A stretch of DNA of 64,000 nucleotides from Bacillota bacterium (lineage in GTDB: Bacteria > Bacillota > Clostridia > Oscillospirales > Ruminococcaceae). The stretch covers positions 372,001 to 436,000 of the forward strand of contig JAEWPV010000016.1 in assembly GCA_023460535.1 (NCBI GenBank), read 5' to 3'. The notes under the pieces were generated by a model, which was not told the origin of the DNA, made no database searches, and worked only from the letters and a program-made list of their open reading frames with translations. Both the position numbers and the translations under genes were made by a program. Position 1 is the stretch's first letter, and each line of letters begins with the position of its first letter. Positions 8,570 through 16,462 of the stretch are shown here, in pieces.

Positions 8570-10237
8570 TTAAAATAGTCCGGTTATGGTTCCGTTGTCA
8601 TCCACGTCAATCGAGCACGCCGCGGGGTTTTTGGGCAGCCCCGGCATGGTCATGATATCACCTGTCAGCACCACGACAAAGCCGGCACCCGCCGAAAGGC
8701 GGACATCCCGCACGGTGATCTCAAAATCGGTGGGTCGGCACAGCCGCTTGGGATCGTCGGAAAGTGAGTACTGCGTTTTTGCAATGCATACGCGCAGGTG
8801 ACCCTTGCCAAGCGCCTCAATCTCGCGAATCGCCTTTTCGGCGGCGGAGGTGTACAGCACATTTTTTGCGCCGTAAATGGTCGTGGCAACACACGCAATC
8901 TTATCCTTGACCGAAAGCGTCTCGTCATACAAGGGGCGGAAATCCGACGGCTTTTCGCACACCGCGCACACCTTTTTCGCAAGCTCCACAGCGCCTGCGC
9001 CGCCCTTTGCAAACACCTCAGAGAGCGCAAAATCCGCGCCCATCTCGGTGCAGGCGTCCTGAATCAGCGCAAGCTCCGCGTCGGTGTCCGAAGCAAAGCG
9101 GTTAATGGCGACCAATACCGGTACGCCGTATTTCTTCATGTTTTCAATATGCGCGCGCAGGTTGTCAAGCCCGTTTGCAAGTGCCGCGACATTTTCAAGC
9201 GTTGTTTCGTTCTTAGGCACACCGCCGTTGTATTTGAGCGCCCTTGCGGTCGCAACAATTACAATGGCCGAGGGCGCAAGCCCTGCGGTGGGGCATTTGA
9301 TATCCAAGAACTTCTCTGCGCCAAGGTCGGAGCCGAAGCCCGCCTCGGTAATGCAGTAATCCCCCAGTTTTAAGGCAAGACGGGTGGCGCGAATGGAGTT
9401 ACAGCCGTGCGCAATGTTCGCAAACGGACCGCCGTGCACCAGCGCGGGCGTGTTTTCCAACGTCTGCACCAGGTTGGGTTTAATGGCTTCCTTTAGCAAT
9501 GCCGCCATAGAGCCGGCCGCCTGCAGCTCCTTACAGTACACCGGTGCACCGTCATAGCGGTACGCAACAAGGATATCTCCCAAACGGCGCTTGAGGTCCG
9601 CAAAGTCGGAGGACAGGCATAGGATAGCCATCACCTCGCTCGCCACGGTGATGATAAAGCCGTCCTCGCGCGGCACACCGTTCGGCTTACCGCCAAGCCC
9701 TATCACGGTATTTCGCAGTGCGCGATCGTTCATATCCATGGCACGCTTAAACAGAATGCGGCGTGGGTCAATCCCCAGCGCGTTACCCTGATGGATGTGG
9801 TTATCCAGCACCGCACACAGCAGGTTGTTCGCGGCGGTAATGGCGTGCATATCCCCGGTAAAGTGCAGGTTAATATCCTCCATGGGAACCACCTGCGCGT
9901 AGCCGCCGCCCGCGGCGCCGCCCTTAACGCCAAACACCGGACCAAGCGACGGCTCGCGCAGGGCGATCACCGCGTTCTTACCAATCCGGTTCATACCCTG
10001 TCCAAGCCCCACGGTGGTGGTGGTTTTACCCTCTCCCGCAGGGGTGGGGTTAATGGCGGTTACAAGGATAAGCTTACCGTCCTTTTTATCCCGCAGCCGT
10101 TCGTACACATCGTCCTCTATCTTTGCCTTGTAGCGCCCGTAGGGAATCAGCTCCTCCTCGCCGATACCGAGGTTTTTCGCGATTTCGGTAATGGGGCGCA
10201 TGGTACAGCCCTGTGCAATTTCAATATCCGTCAACAT
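8570..10237 (-). CDS. fhs: Formate-tetrahydrofolate ligase
   Basis: A 555-residue formyl-THF synthetase that joins formate to THF using ATP. It feeds C1 units into purines and, in acetogens, into the methyl branch of the Wood-Ljungdahl pathway. Features are the N-terminal IAKNLGIGEEELIPYGRYKAK, the P-loop-like TPAGEGKTTTTVGL, REPSLGPVFGVKGGAAGGG and FGSDLGAEKF. The ATG at 10237 has GGAGGTG 7 bases upstream and gives the expected length. It leads a transcript with tsaE, tsaB and upp. No other Wood-Ljungdahl genes are visible here, so acetogenesis is not implied. Confidence 0.97.
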   Translation of the reverse strand: MLTDIEIAQGCTMRPITEIAKNLGIGEEELIPYGRYKAKIEDDVYERLRDKKDGKLILVTAINPTPAGEGKTTTTVGLGQGMNRIGKNAVIALREPSLGPVFGVKGGAAGGGYAQVVPMEDINLHFTGDMHAITAANNLLCAVLDNHIHQGNALGIDPRRILFKRAMDMNDRALRNTVIGLGGKPNGVPREDGFIITVASEVMAILCLSSDFADLKRRLGDILVAYRYDGAPVYCKELQAAGSMAALLKEAIKPNLVQTLENTPALVHGGPFANIAHGCNSIRATRLALKLGDYCITEAGFGSDLGAEKFLDIKCPTAGLAPSAIVIVATARALKYNGGVPKNETTLENVAALANGLDNLRAHIENMKKYGVPVLVAINRFASDTDAELALIQDACTEMGADFALSEVFAKGGAGAVELAKKVCAVCEKPSDFRPLYDETLSVKDKIACVATTIYGAKNVLYTSAAEKAIREIEALGKGHLRVCIAKTQYSLSDDPKRLCRPTDFEITVRDVRLSAGAGFVVVLTGDIMTMPGLPKNPAACSIDVDDNGTITGLF

Positions 10238-10353
10238 ACGGGGCACCTCCAAAAAATCAGTGTCATAGCTTTTAGTTCTCGCTCGTTTGCCGCGCGTTTA
10301 TCCGTTAATCAAGGGGCTAGGATAATCCTTAGTACAGCGGCTCATACCAAAAT

Positions 10354-10359
10354 ATTATA
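10354..10359 (-). promoter_or_regulatory. Extended -10 promoter for fhs
   Basis: On the minus strand TGATATAAT, an extended -10 (TGnTATAAT), lies about 115 bp upstream of the fhs start. The -35 region (TTTTCG at 17 bp) is poor. Confidence 0.5.
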
Positions 10360-10558
10360 TCACACATTTATCTTGCCGAAAAGCACCGAATCTCGTTTGG
10401 ACAAACCGTTTGGATTACGGAATTCTAGTTTTCAGCAAACGGAGAACCAATGGATGCTGACGGTGTCTATCCGTTGCGCATAAGGTGGAAAAAAGGGGAA
10501 GCAAACAGTATTTACGCGTTCTGTTGTTTTTATAGTAGTTGTTCCTATTAAAATATGC

Positions 10559-10564
10559 TATAAT
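10559..10564 (+). promoter_or_regulatory. Extended -10 promoter for uracil-DNA glycosylase
   Basis: TGCTATAAT, an extended -10, about 75 bp before the start at 10638. The -35 match is weak. Confidence 0.5.
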
Positions 10565-10637
10565 GTCGGCAGATACCGCATCCCTTTTTTTGAGGGGGAT
10601 GTCTCGCTATGGAACAGACGGAGGGGTTTGTAACGAT

Positions 10638-11213
10638 ATGCCAAAGGATTTACATACGCTTATGGAGTCGGTAAGCCAATGCACCGATTGCGCACTGTGC
10701 AAAACACGCCAAAACGTAGTGTTCGGTGTTGGCGCCCCCGATGCGGAGGTGCTGTTTATCGGCGAAGCGCCCGGCGCGGAGGAGGACAAGCAGGGCATGC
10801 CCTTTGTAGGTCGTTCCGGGAAGCTGCTCGACACTCTGCTTGCGTCCGTCGAGTTGTACCGCGATCAAAACATCTACATCGCAAACATCATTAAGTGCCG
10901 CCCGCCCGAAAACCGCGACCCGCTTCCCGAAGAACAACAGGCGTGTGCGGTGCATCTCAAACGCCAGATCGAGCTGATAAACCCGAAGATTATTGTGTGT
11001 GTGGGACGCATAGCAGCAAAACGGTTTATCAACGAGGATTTCAAGGTAACGGCTCAGCACGGTCAGTGGTTTGAGCGCGACGGGCGTTTTATTATGGGCA
11101 CATTGCACCCCGCAGCGCTACTGCGAAACGCATCGCTTAAGCCCGCAGCTTTTGAAGACGCGCTTATTCTGCGCAGTAAAATTAGGGAGATCTGCACACA
11201 TACTTATCGGTAA
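10638..11213 (+). CDS. Family-4 uracil-DNA glycosylase (Fe-S)
   Basis: A 191-residue uracil-DNA glycosylase of the family-4 type, which removes uracil from DNA and carries a 4Fe-4S cluster. Motif 1 is GEAPGAEED, motif 2 HPAALLRN, and the cluster cysteines are visible in CTDCALC near the N-terminus, NIIKCRPPENRDP and QQACAVH. The start at 10638 gives the normal N-terminus; the frame continues upstream without a better RBS. The gene has its own extended -10 promoter and no clear operon partner. Confidence 0.93.
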   Translation: MPKDLHTLMESVSQCTDCALCKTRQNVVFGVGAPDAEVLFIGEAPGAEEDKQGMPFVGRSGKLLDTLLASVELYRDQNIYIANIIKCRPPENRDPLPEEQQACAVHLKRQIELINPKIIVCVGRIAAKRFINEDFKVTAQHGQWFERDGRFIMGTLHPAALLRNASLKPAAFEDALILRSKIREICTHTYR

Positions 11214-11424
11214 GAACAAACCGGCAGTAAGATTTACAAAAATTTCTTGACGTGATATAGTATTGACGCAGGGATTGTCCGAATGAATCCATCCGCCTGT
11301 ACACCTCGTTTTATGAATGCAACTTAATATAACGGTAGAACTCATCGGCACTGTGCTTTTCCATATTACTATTGTGGGGAAATGTACACACCACACTCCC
11401 CGCAAACCTAAAAGGAGCCTGTTC

Positions 11425-12486
11425 ATGAGCAAAGTAAACGTTGTTGCGGTAATACCCGCATACAACCCGGACGAAAAATTACTAAACACCATTTCGCATC
11501 TTGTACAGAGTGGATTTTCTGAGATTGTCGTTGTAAACGATGGCAGCGCCCCAAGCAGCGAGCATGTGTTTACTGAAGCACAGAACCGTTTTGGCTGCAT
11601 GGTACTTACCCACGCGGTAAACCAAGGCTACGGACGTGCCTTGAAAACTGCGTTTAACTACGTTTTGCTCCATTACCCCGAGCATGTGGGCGCGGTAACG
11701 CTTGATGCTGACGGACAGCATGCCGCCGCCGACACCCTGCGCTGTGCGCGGGAGCTGGAGCAACACCCGGAGTGTCTGATACTGGGCTGCCGTGATTTTG
11801 GCGGAACCCACGTTCCGTGGAAAAGCCGCGCCGGAAACGTAATAACCCGCAATGTGTTTCGCTTTTTATGCGGAATTAAGGTCTCGGATACACAAACCGG
11901 GCTTCGCGCCTATTCTAGAGAGCTGATTCGGCACCTGATTGGCGCCAGCGGGGAGCGGTACGAGTTTTGCTCCAGCGTGCTGATTGAAACGAAAAAACGT
12001 GATATTCCCATTCGCGAGGTTAAGATAGAAACCATATATATTGACGGCAACAGCTCGTCCCATTTTCGCGCACTGCGCGACTCTGCGCGAATCTACGGGC
12101 TAATTATACTGTTTTTACTCTCTTCCATCGCTTCGTTTTTAGTTGATATCGTTTTATTTAGCATTATTTTGTCGTTAACCAAGGAGCTATCGCTTGCGTA
12201 CAACACGCTGATTGCCACCTATCTCGCGCGCATCGGGTCGGCTGTGTTTAATTATCAGGTAAACCGCAACCTTGTATTTTGCAAGGGGCAAAAGCACTCC
12301 TTAATTCGATATGGCTTTGTGTGCGTCTTACAAACAACCGCATCCTTCCTTGGCGTTTTCTGGTTAACCAAGCTGCTGGGCATCAGCGCTATTCCGGTAA
12401 AGGTGTTTGTGGACATGCTGTTGTTCGTCATCAGCTTTCAAATCCAGCGGGAATGGGTTTTTCGCCGCCGTTCGCGGGCAAAATAA
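11425..12486 (+). CDS. GT2 glycosyltransferase fused to GtrA-like membrane domain
   Basis: A 353-residue two-domain protein. Residues 1-225 form a family-2 glycosyltransferase of the dolichol-phosphate-mannose-synthase type (VIPAYNP, VVNDGSAP, NQGYGRALKTAF, LDADGQH with the DxD-like metal site, SDTQTGLRAY). Residues 230-353 hold four hydrophobic segments resembling a GtrA flippase domain (FNYQVNRNLVF, FQIQREWVFRR). Such fusions load a sugar onto a polyprenyl phosphate and help move it across the membrane. AAGGAG precedes the ATG. The next gene encodes an acyltransferase, so a cell-envelope glycan role is plausible. Confidence 0.88.
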   Translation: MSKVNVVAVIPAYNPDEKLLNTISHLVQSGFSEIVVVNDGSAPSSEHVFTEAQNRFGCMVLTHAVNQGYGRALKTAFNYVLLHYPEHVGAVTLDADGQHAAADTLRCARELEQHPECLILGCRDFGGTHVPWKSRAGNVITRNVFRFLCGIKVSDTQTGLRAYSRELIRHLIGASGERYEFCSSVLIETKKRDIPIREVKIETIYIDGNSSSHFRALRDSARIYGLIILFLLSSIASFLVDIVLFSIILSLTKELSLAYNTLIATYLARIGSAVFNYQVNRNLVFCKGQKHSLIRYGFVCVLQTTASFLGVFWLTKLLGISAIPVKVFVDMLLFVISFQIQREWVFRRRSRAK

Positions 12487-12591
12487 TCCTGCCGGTTACT
12501 ACACGCCATTTTTGCAATGAAATACATGCAACCGAATCGCCCAATCCGCTAAACGGAATTGGGCATTGTGCTTTGAGAAGAGGTTAAGAAG

Positions 12592-13662
12592 ATGCAAAAG
12601 GCAGACAAGGCAGTGAGAACACAGCGGATGGTATACCTGGACATAATCCGTATTGTCGCTATCTTTTCGGTCATTGTCATCCATGTTACCGCGTGCGAAT
12701 GGAGCGTACTGCCTGTTTCGTCGGTTCGTTGGCAGATGTTAAACCTGTTTAACGCCGCAAACCGCTGGTGCATCGCAGGCTTTGTGTTGATGAGCGGACG
12801 CGCTTTCTTAGACCTGACAAAGTCGATGCCCTTCGCCGACCTTTTAAAAAAGAACGTTTTAAGGATGTTGTTTTCGCTTTTGTTTTGGGCAACGGCGTAC
12901 CATCTGTACGAAACCGCGCTAATAAAGGGCTCTATTTCGGTGGGCGACCTTTTGGGCGGTGTCACCGCAGTATTTACCCTAAGTGCCAGGCGGCACCTTT
13001 GGTTTTTGTACATGATGATAGGGCTTTATCTGTTAACGCCCCCTTTACGCAAGCTGGTTGCGCGGTTCTCGGTGCGGGTGCTTACTATAGCCAGCATTGT
13101 ATTGCTGCTTGTATCGGGCATTTCTCCGTTTTTCCTCAGTGGTCTGCCGAGCTACACGTATATGCAGTATGTGATGCAGGTGCCCGGCTTTATCGGGTTG
13201 TTCGTTCTGGGCTATTGCCTGGAGCAGATGGATTTTTCCGCGCGCACGCTTCGCGTTTTATGCGGCGCGGGGATACTCGGCGCGGTGATTACGATTGCCG
13301 GAACCTCCCTGTTGTCTCTGTACACCGGCACAGCGACACAGCTTTTGTACACAAACACCGTCCCCAATGTGGTGATAACCGCGGTGGGGTTGCTTGCCTT
13401 TGGCAGAAAGCGTCTGTATACGCTAAGCTTTGGCACGATATGGGATAAGCGCATCTCGCGGTTTTCTTCGCTGACCTACGGAATCTATCTCATCCACGAC
13501 TTTTTTGTTATCGCGCTAGAACAAGGGCTTGGCGGCGTGACGCCCGCACTCTTGCCACAGCCTGTTTCGGTGGTTGCTTTTTCGGGCTGTATTTTTCTGT
13601 TCTGCGTTCCTGTTGTGTATTTATTACGCAAAATACCTGTTATAAACCAATATATTGCGTAA
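12592..13662 (+). CDS. Acyltransferase-3 family membrane protein
   Basis: A 356-residue integral membrane protein with about ten hydrophobic segments, of the acyltransferase 3 (OafA/WecH) family that O-acylates surface sugars. Family marks are YLDIIRIVAIFSVIVIH with the catalytic-region histidine near residue 28, HLWFLYMMIGLYLLTP, and a C-terminal SLTYGIYLIHDF. RBS AAGAGGTTAAG precedes the ATG. It lies 105 bp after the glycosyltransferase on the same strand; a hairpin of CGGAATTGGGCATT type in the gap is not a terminator. Acceptor and acyl group cannot be read. Confidence 0.88.
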   Translation: MQKADKAVRTQRMVYLDIIRIVAIFSVIVIHVTACEWSVLPVSSVRWQMLNLFNAANRWCIAGFVLMSGRAFLDLTKSMPFADLLKKNVLRMLFSLLFWATAYHLYETALIKGSISVGDLLGGVTAVFTLSARRHLWFLYMMIGLYLLTPPLRKLVARFSVRVLTIASIVLLLVSGISPFFLSGLPSYTYMQYVMQVPGFIGLFVLGYCLEQMDFSARTLRVLCGAGILGAVITIAGTSLLSLYTGTATQLLYTNTVPNVVITAVGLLAFGRKRLYTLSFGTIWDKRISRFSSLTYGIYLIHDFFVIALEQGLGGVTPALLPQPVSVVAFSGCIFLFCVPVVYLLRKIPVINQYIA

Positions 13663-13681
13663 GTCTTTCTAGCTATTCTGT

Positions 13682-13710
13682 TTGAAAAACAGGATGTAAT
13701 ATGGTAAAAT
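13682..13710 (+). promoter_or_regulatory. Promoter for HD-GYP gene
   Basis: -35 TTGAAA (13682-13687), 17-bp spacer ending in TGG, -10 TAAAAT (13705-13710). The leader is about 130 nt. Confidence 0.6.
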
Positions 13711-13845
13711 AAATCAGACTGATTTCTACTTCATGCAACCGCATGCCTGTTTTTTCTACAGGTTAAGTCGGGTGTGCATAAACGCTGCGTACATTATCTT
13801 CCTTGCACGATAGGTAACAGGCGGGGCAGTTAGGACAGGACGGCT

Positions 13846-14919
13846 ATGATTTTTTTACCTACCAATCAGCTGGTTCCGGGAATGGTCATCTCGCGTGATA
13901 TCCGGCTGTATAATTACGAGGATTTCACCACCGTGTTGCTAAAGCGGGGCGAAGCGCTTACCGAAGGCTACATCAAACGCCTAGTGGCGTGCGGGTTCGC
14001 GGGCGCCTACGTCAACGACGGTGTGAATGATGATGTTGTAATTGAAGGCGGAATTAACGAAGAGCTTAAGATGAAGGCTGTTGCAAGCATCAAGCAGCTC
14101 TACATCAACTTCAAGGGACAAAGTGATGCGGTTGTATTACGGCAAATCGACTCCATCGGCACCATCACCGAGAATCTGATTGAGGATATTTCGCGCAACA
14201 GCCAATTCATGACCAATATCATCGACCTGAAGATGTATGACGACTATACCTATCACCATTCGCTAAGTGTGGCGGTGCTTGCCATCGCTATGGGGCTTAC
14301 CATCGGGTACAACACCAACAAGCTGTATGAGCTGGGGCTGTGCGCCATGCTGCACGACATTGGAAAGCTGGATGTTCCGCTTGAAATTTTGAACAAGCCC
14401 GGCCGTTTGACACAGCAGGAGTATGCGATTGTAAAGCTACATCCCCTGTATGCCGCGAACTATTTTAAAGGCAAAAAGATTATCCCTACCGCAACCTACG
14501 ACGGTATCCTGAGTCATCACGAACGATATGACGGAACCGGATACCCGTTTGGCATTGCGGGCAGTGATATTCCCGACTTTGCGCGCATTCTCTCAATCGC
14601 CGATGTTTACGATGCGCTTACCTCCAACCGCCCCTACCGCCGCCCAAATCTGCCCAGCGAGGCAATCGAATACATAATGGGCGGTGTGGGTACGCTGTTT
14701 GACGAAGAGTATGTGCGCGTGTTTTTACGAAAAGTCGCCCCTTACCCCGTAGGCACCTGTGTGAGGTTAAGCAACGGCATCATCGGTGTTGTGACCAAAA
14801 ATCACGAATCACATCCGTTGCGCCCCTCTGTGCGCAACGTCGAAGACGAAGCCATAACCTACAACCTGCTGGACGACCCTGCCTTGCGCAGTGTGGTGGT
14901 CACCGGTCTTGGCTACTAA
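13846..14919 (+). CDS. HD-GYP domain phosphodiesterase
   Basis: A 357-residue cytosolic protein with an N-terminal domain of about 120 residues (start IFLPTNQLVPGMV, common before HD-GYP domains) and a complete HD-GYP domain. Metal-binding and signature residues are present: HDIGK at about residue 169, KLHP, HHERYDGTGYP at about 225 and ADVYDALTSNRPYR. Such enzymes hydrolyse cyclic di-GMP. It is the first gene of a three-gene plus-strand unit with a ParA-type ATPase and a ComFB-domain protein (57-bp gap, then overlap). RBS AGGACGG precedes the ATG. Confidence 0.9.
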   Translation: MIFLPTNQLVPGMVISRDIRLYNYEDFTTVLLKRGEALTEGYIKRLVACGFAGAYVNDGVNDDVVIEGGINEELKMKAVASIKQLYINFKGQSDAVVLRQIDSIGTITENLIEDISRNSQFMTNIIDLKMYDDYTYHHSLSVAVLAIAMGLTIGYNTNKLYELGLCAMLHDIGKLDVPLEILNKPGRLTQQEYAIVKLHPLYAANYFKGKKIIPTATYDGILSHHERYDGTGYPFGIAGSDIPDFARILSIADVYDALTSNRPYRRPNLPSEAIEYIMGGVGTLFDEEYVRVFLRKVAPYPVGTCVRLSNGIIGVVTKNHESHPLRPSVRNVEDEAITYNLLDDPALRSVVVTGLGY

Positions 14920-14976
14920 CCGACCTGCTAAAAACAACGATATTCCATTAATATATTATAAGGTGGATGGCAGACT

Positions 14977-15747
14977 ATGAAAAAGATAATAGCAATTACC
15001 AACCAGAAGGGCGGCGTAGGAAAAACCACTACCAGCTCTGCTTTGGCGGGAGGGCTGAAGCTGTTGGGACACAAGGTTCTTGCCATCGACCTCGACCCGC
15101 AGGGTAACCTTAGCTTTAGCGTAGGCGCGGAAACGGAAGAAAGCCCGACCATATACGACGTGTTTAAGGGGCAGGTTTCCTTTCGCGATGCGATTCAGGA
15201 GACCAAAACCTGCGACATTCTTCCCTCAAACATCCTGTTAAGTGGCGCCGAGCTGGAGTTTAACCGCCCCGGGCGCGAGCATATCCTAAAAGAAGCGATG
15301 GGGGATATTGCAGACGACTACGACTACATCATTATTGATACACCGCCTGCGCTTAGTATTTTAACGGTAAACGCCTATACCGTCTCAACCAGCATTATCA
15401 TTCCGATGGTGCCCGAAATCCTAAGCCTGCAGGGGATATCGCAGTTAAAGGAGACCATAGATACGGTGCGCAAATACTATAACAGCAATCTTACGATAGA
15501 CGGCATTCTTCTTACCAAGTATAACAACAGAACCAACCTCACGCGCGATGTGGAGGATCTGGCAAAGGTGGTTGCGCGGCAGCTGAATACCATCGTGTTC
15601 AAGGCAAAGATCAGAACCAGCGTAGCGGTAGCGGAGGCTCCTGCCCACTGCGAGAGCGTTATGACCTATGCCCCCAAGGCGACCGCCGCCCGTGACTACA
15701 GTATGCTAATTACCGAGCTGTTAAAGCGGGGTGGTGCCAATGCCTAG
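14977..15747 (+). CDS. ParA/Soj-family ATPase
   Basis: A 256-residue ParA/Soj-type ATPase. The deviant Walker A KGGVGKTTTSSAL (residues 10-22), switch II LAIDLDPQGNLSF and IIDTPPAL are intact. It lacks an N-terminal DNA-binding domain, so it is Soj-like, but no parB or parS-like site follows and no chromosome-origin genes are nearby. Instead the 3' end overlaps a ComFB-domain gene and the 5' neighbour is an HD-GYP gene. This suggests positioning of a protein cargo rather than chromosome segregation; that is inference from context. Confidence 0.88.
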   Translation: MKKIIAITNQKGGVGKTTTSSALAGGLKLLGHKVLAIDLDPQGNLSFSVGAETEESPTIYDVFKGQVSFRDAIQETKTCDILPSNILLSGAELEFNRPGREHILKEAMGDIADDYDYIIIDTPPALSILTVNAYTVSTSIIIPMVPEILSLQGISQLKETIDTVRKYYNSNLTIDGILLTKYNNRTNLTRDVEDLAKVVARQLNTIVFKAKIRTSVAVAEAPAHCESVMTYAPKATAARDYSMLITELLKRGGANA

Positions 15748-16399
15748 AAAAAGCAGCAAAACCGCTCATGTGCTTAATCTTTTAACGACGGGAAGCGCAA
15801 ACGACGAGCCCACCGCGGATACCGAGCAGCAGGAGGAGGATATCTCGGTGGCAAAGCTGGTTCAAAAACAGCCTGTCACCAAGAAATCTCAGCAACGAAA
15901 GAGTACCGCGGCTAAAGCCGAGCCCCAAGCGGCAGCCCCGCAGCCTGCCGAAACAGGGTCAACTCCTGCGGAGCAGACGCTTTCGTTTACCGCCCAGCCC
16001 GACCCGGAGCCGGTACCGACCGTCGAACCACCGATTGTGCCGGAGCCGGCAGCATTACCTGAGCCAGCCGTACAAACGGCGCAGCCTAGCACTTCTCCCA
16101 ATCCGACACCTCCTTCGACAATACCCAATAACGACGACGTGTACGAGCTGGTTAACGTTGCAGAGCTTGCGATTAAGGAGAAGGTTTCGTCGGTAATCGA
16201 GCGAATGAACCTGTGCAAATGCGTTAAATGCAGGCAGGATGTCATTGCGTTTGCTTTAAACCATCTGCCGGCGCGTTACCTGCCACAAAGCCGCGCAGGC
16301 AGCATAGACATCGACCGTTATCTGGCGGAGTACGGGCGCGAGGTTACCGCGGCACTTGTAAAATCCTGCATCAAGGTAAAGGCAAACCCTAGGCATTAA
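15740..16399 (+). CDS. ComFB-domain protein with long Pro/Ala linker
   Basis: A 219-residue protein. Residues 1-130 are low-complexity, rich in Gln, Pro, Ala and Glu, and probably disordered. The last 90 residues fit the ComFB (late competence development) family: KEKVSSVIERMNLCKC, KCRQDVIAFALNHLPARYLP and the closing YGREVTAALVKSCIKV. Cysteines in CKCVKC suit a metal site. ComFB proteins have been reported as cyclic dinucleotide receptors, which fits the HD-GYP neighbour. The ATG at 15740 overlaps parA by 8 bp, so translation is probably coupled. Family assignment rests on motif recall. Confidence 0.75.
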   Translation: MPRKSSKTAHVLNLLTTGSANDEPTADTEQQEEDISVAKLVQKQPVTKKSQQRKSTAAKAEPQAAAPQPAETGSTPAEQTLSFTAQPDPEPVPTVEPPIVPEPAALPEPAVQTAQPSTSPNPTPPSTIPNNDDVYELVNVAELAIKEKVSSVIERMNLCKCVKCRQDVIAFALNHLPARYLPQSRAGSIDIDRYLAEYGREVTAALVKSCIKVKANPRH

Positions 16400-16406
16400 T
16401 CAAGTT

Positions 16407-16449
16407 AAAAGGCTGTAAGCGTACAAATTCGTTACGCGTACAGCCTTTT
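16407..16449. terminator. Bidirectional terminator
   Basis: AAAAGGCTGTA...TACAGCCTTTT with a further GCGTA/TACGC pairing inside, between convergent genes. It serves the ComFB gene and the oxidoreductase on the other strand. Confidence 0.85.
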
Positions 16450-16462
16450 CTTTGCAGTTTGC

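Noticed and set aside
8570..10237. Acetogenic Wood-Ljungdahl locus
   Set aside because: fhs alone is common in non-acetogens, and no folD, metF, CODH/ACS or corrinoid genes are in the window.
10238..10353. THF riboswitch before fhs
   Set aside because: The leader has a suitable length but I see none of the conserved THF-riboswitch sequence blocks.
14977..16399. Chromosomal parAB near the replication origin
   Set aside because: The second protein has a ComFB domain, not a ParB fold, and no dnaA, gidAB or parS-like repeats are near.
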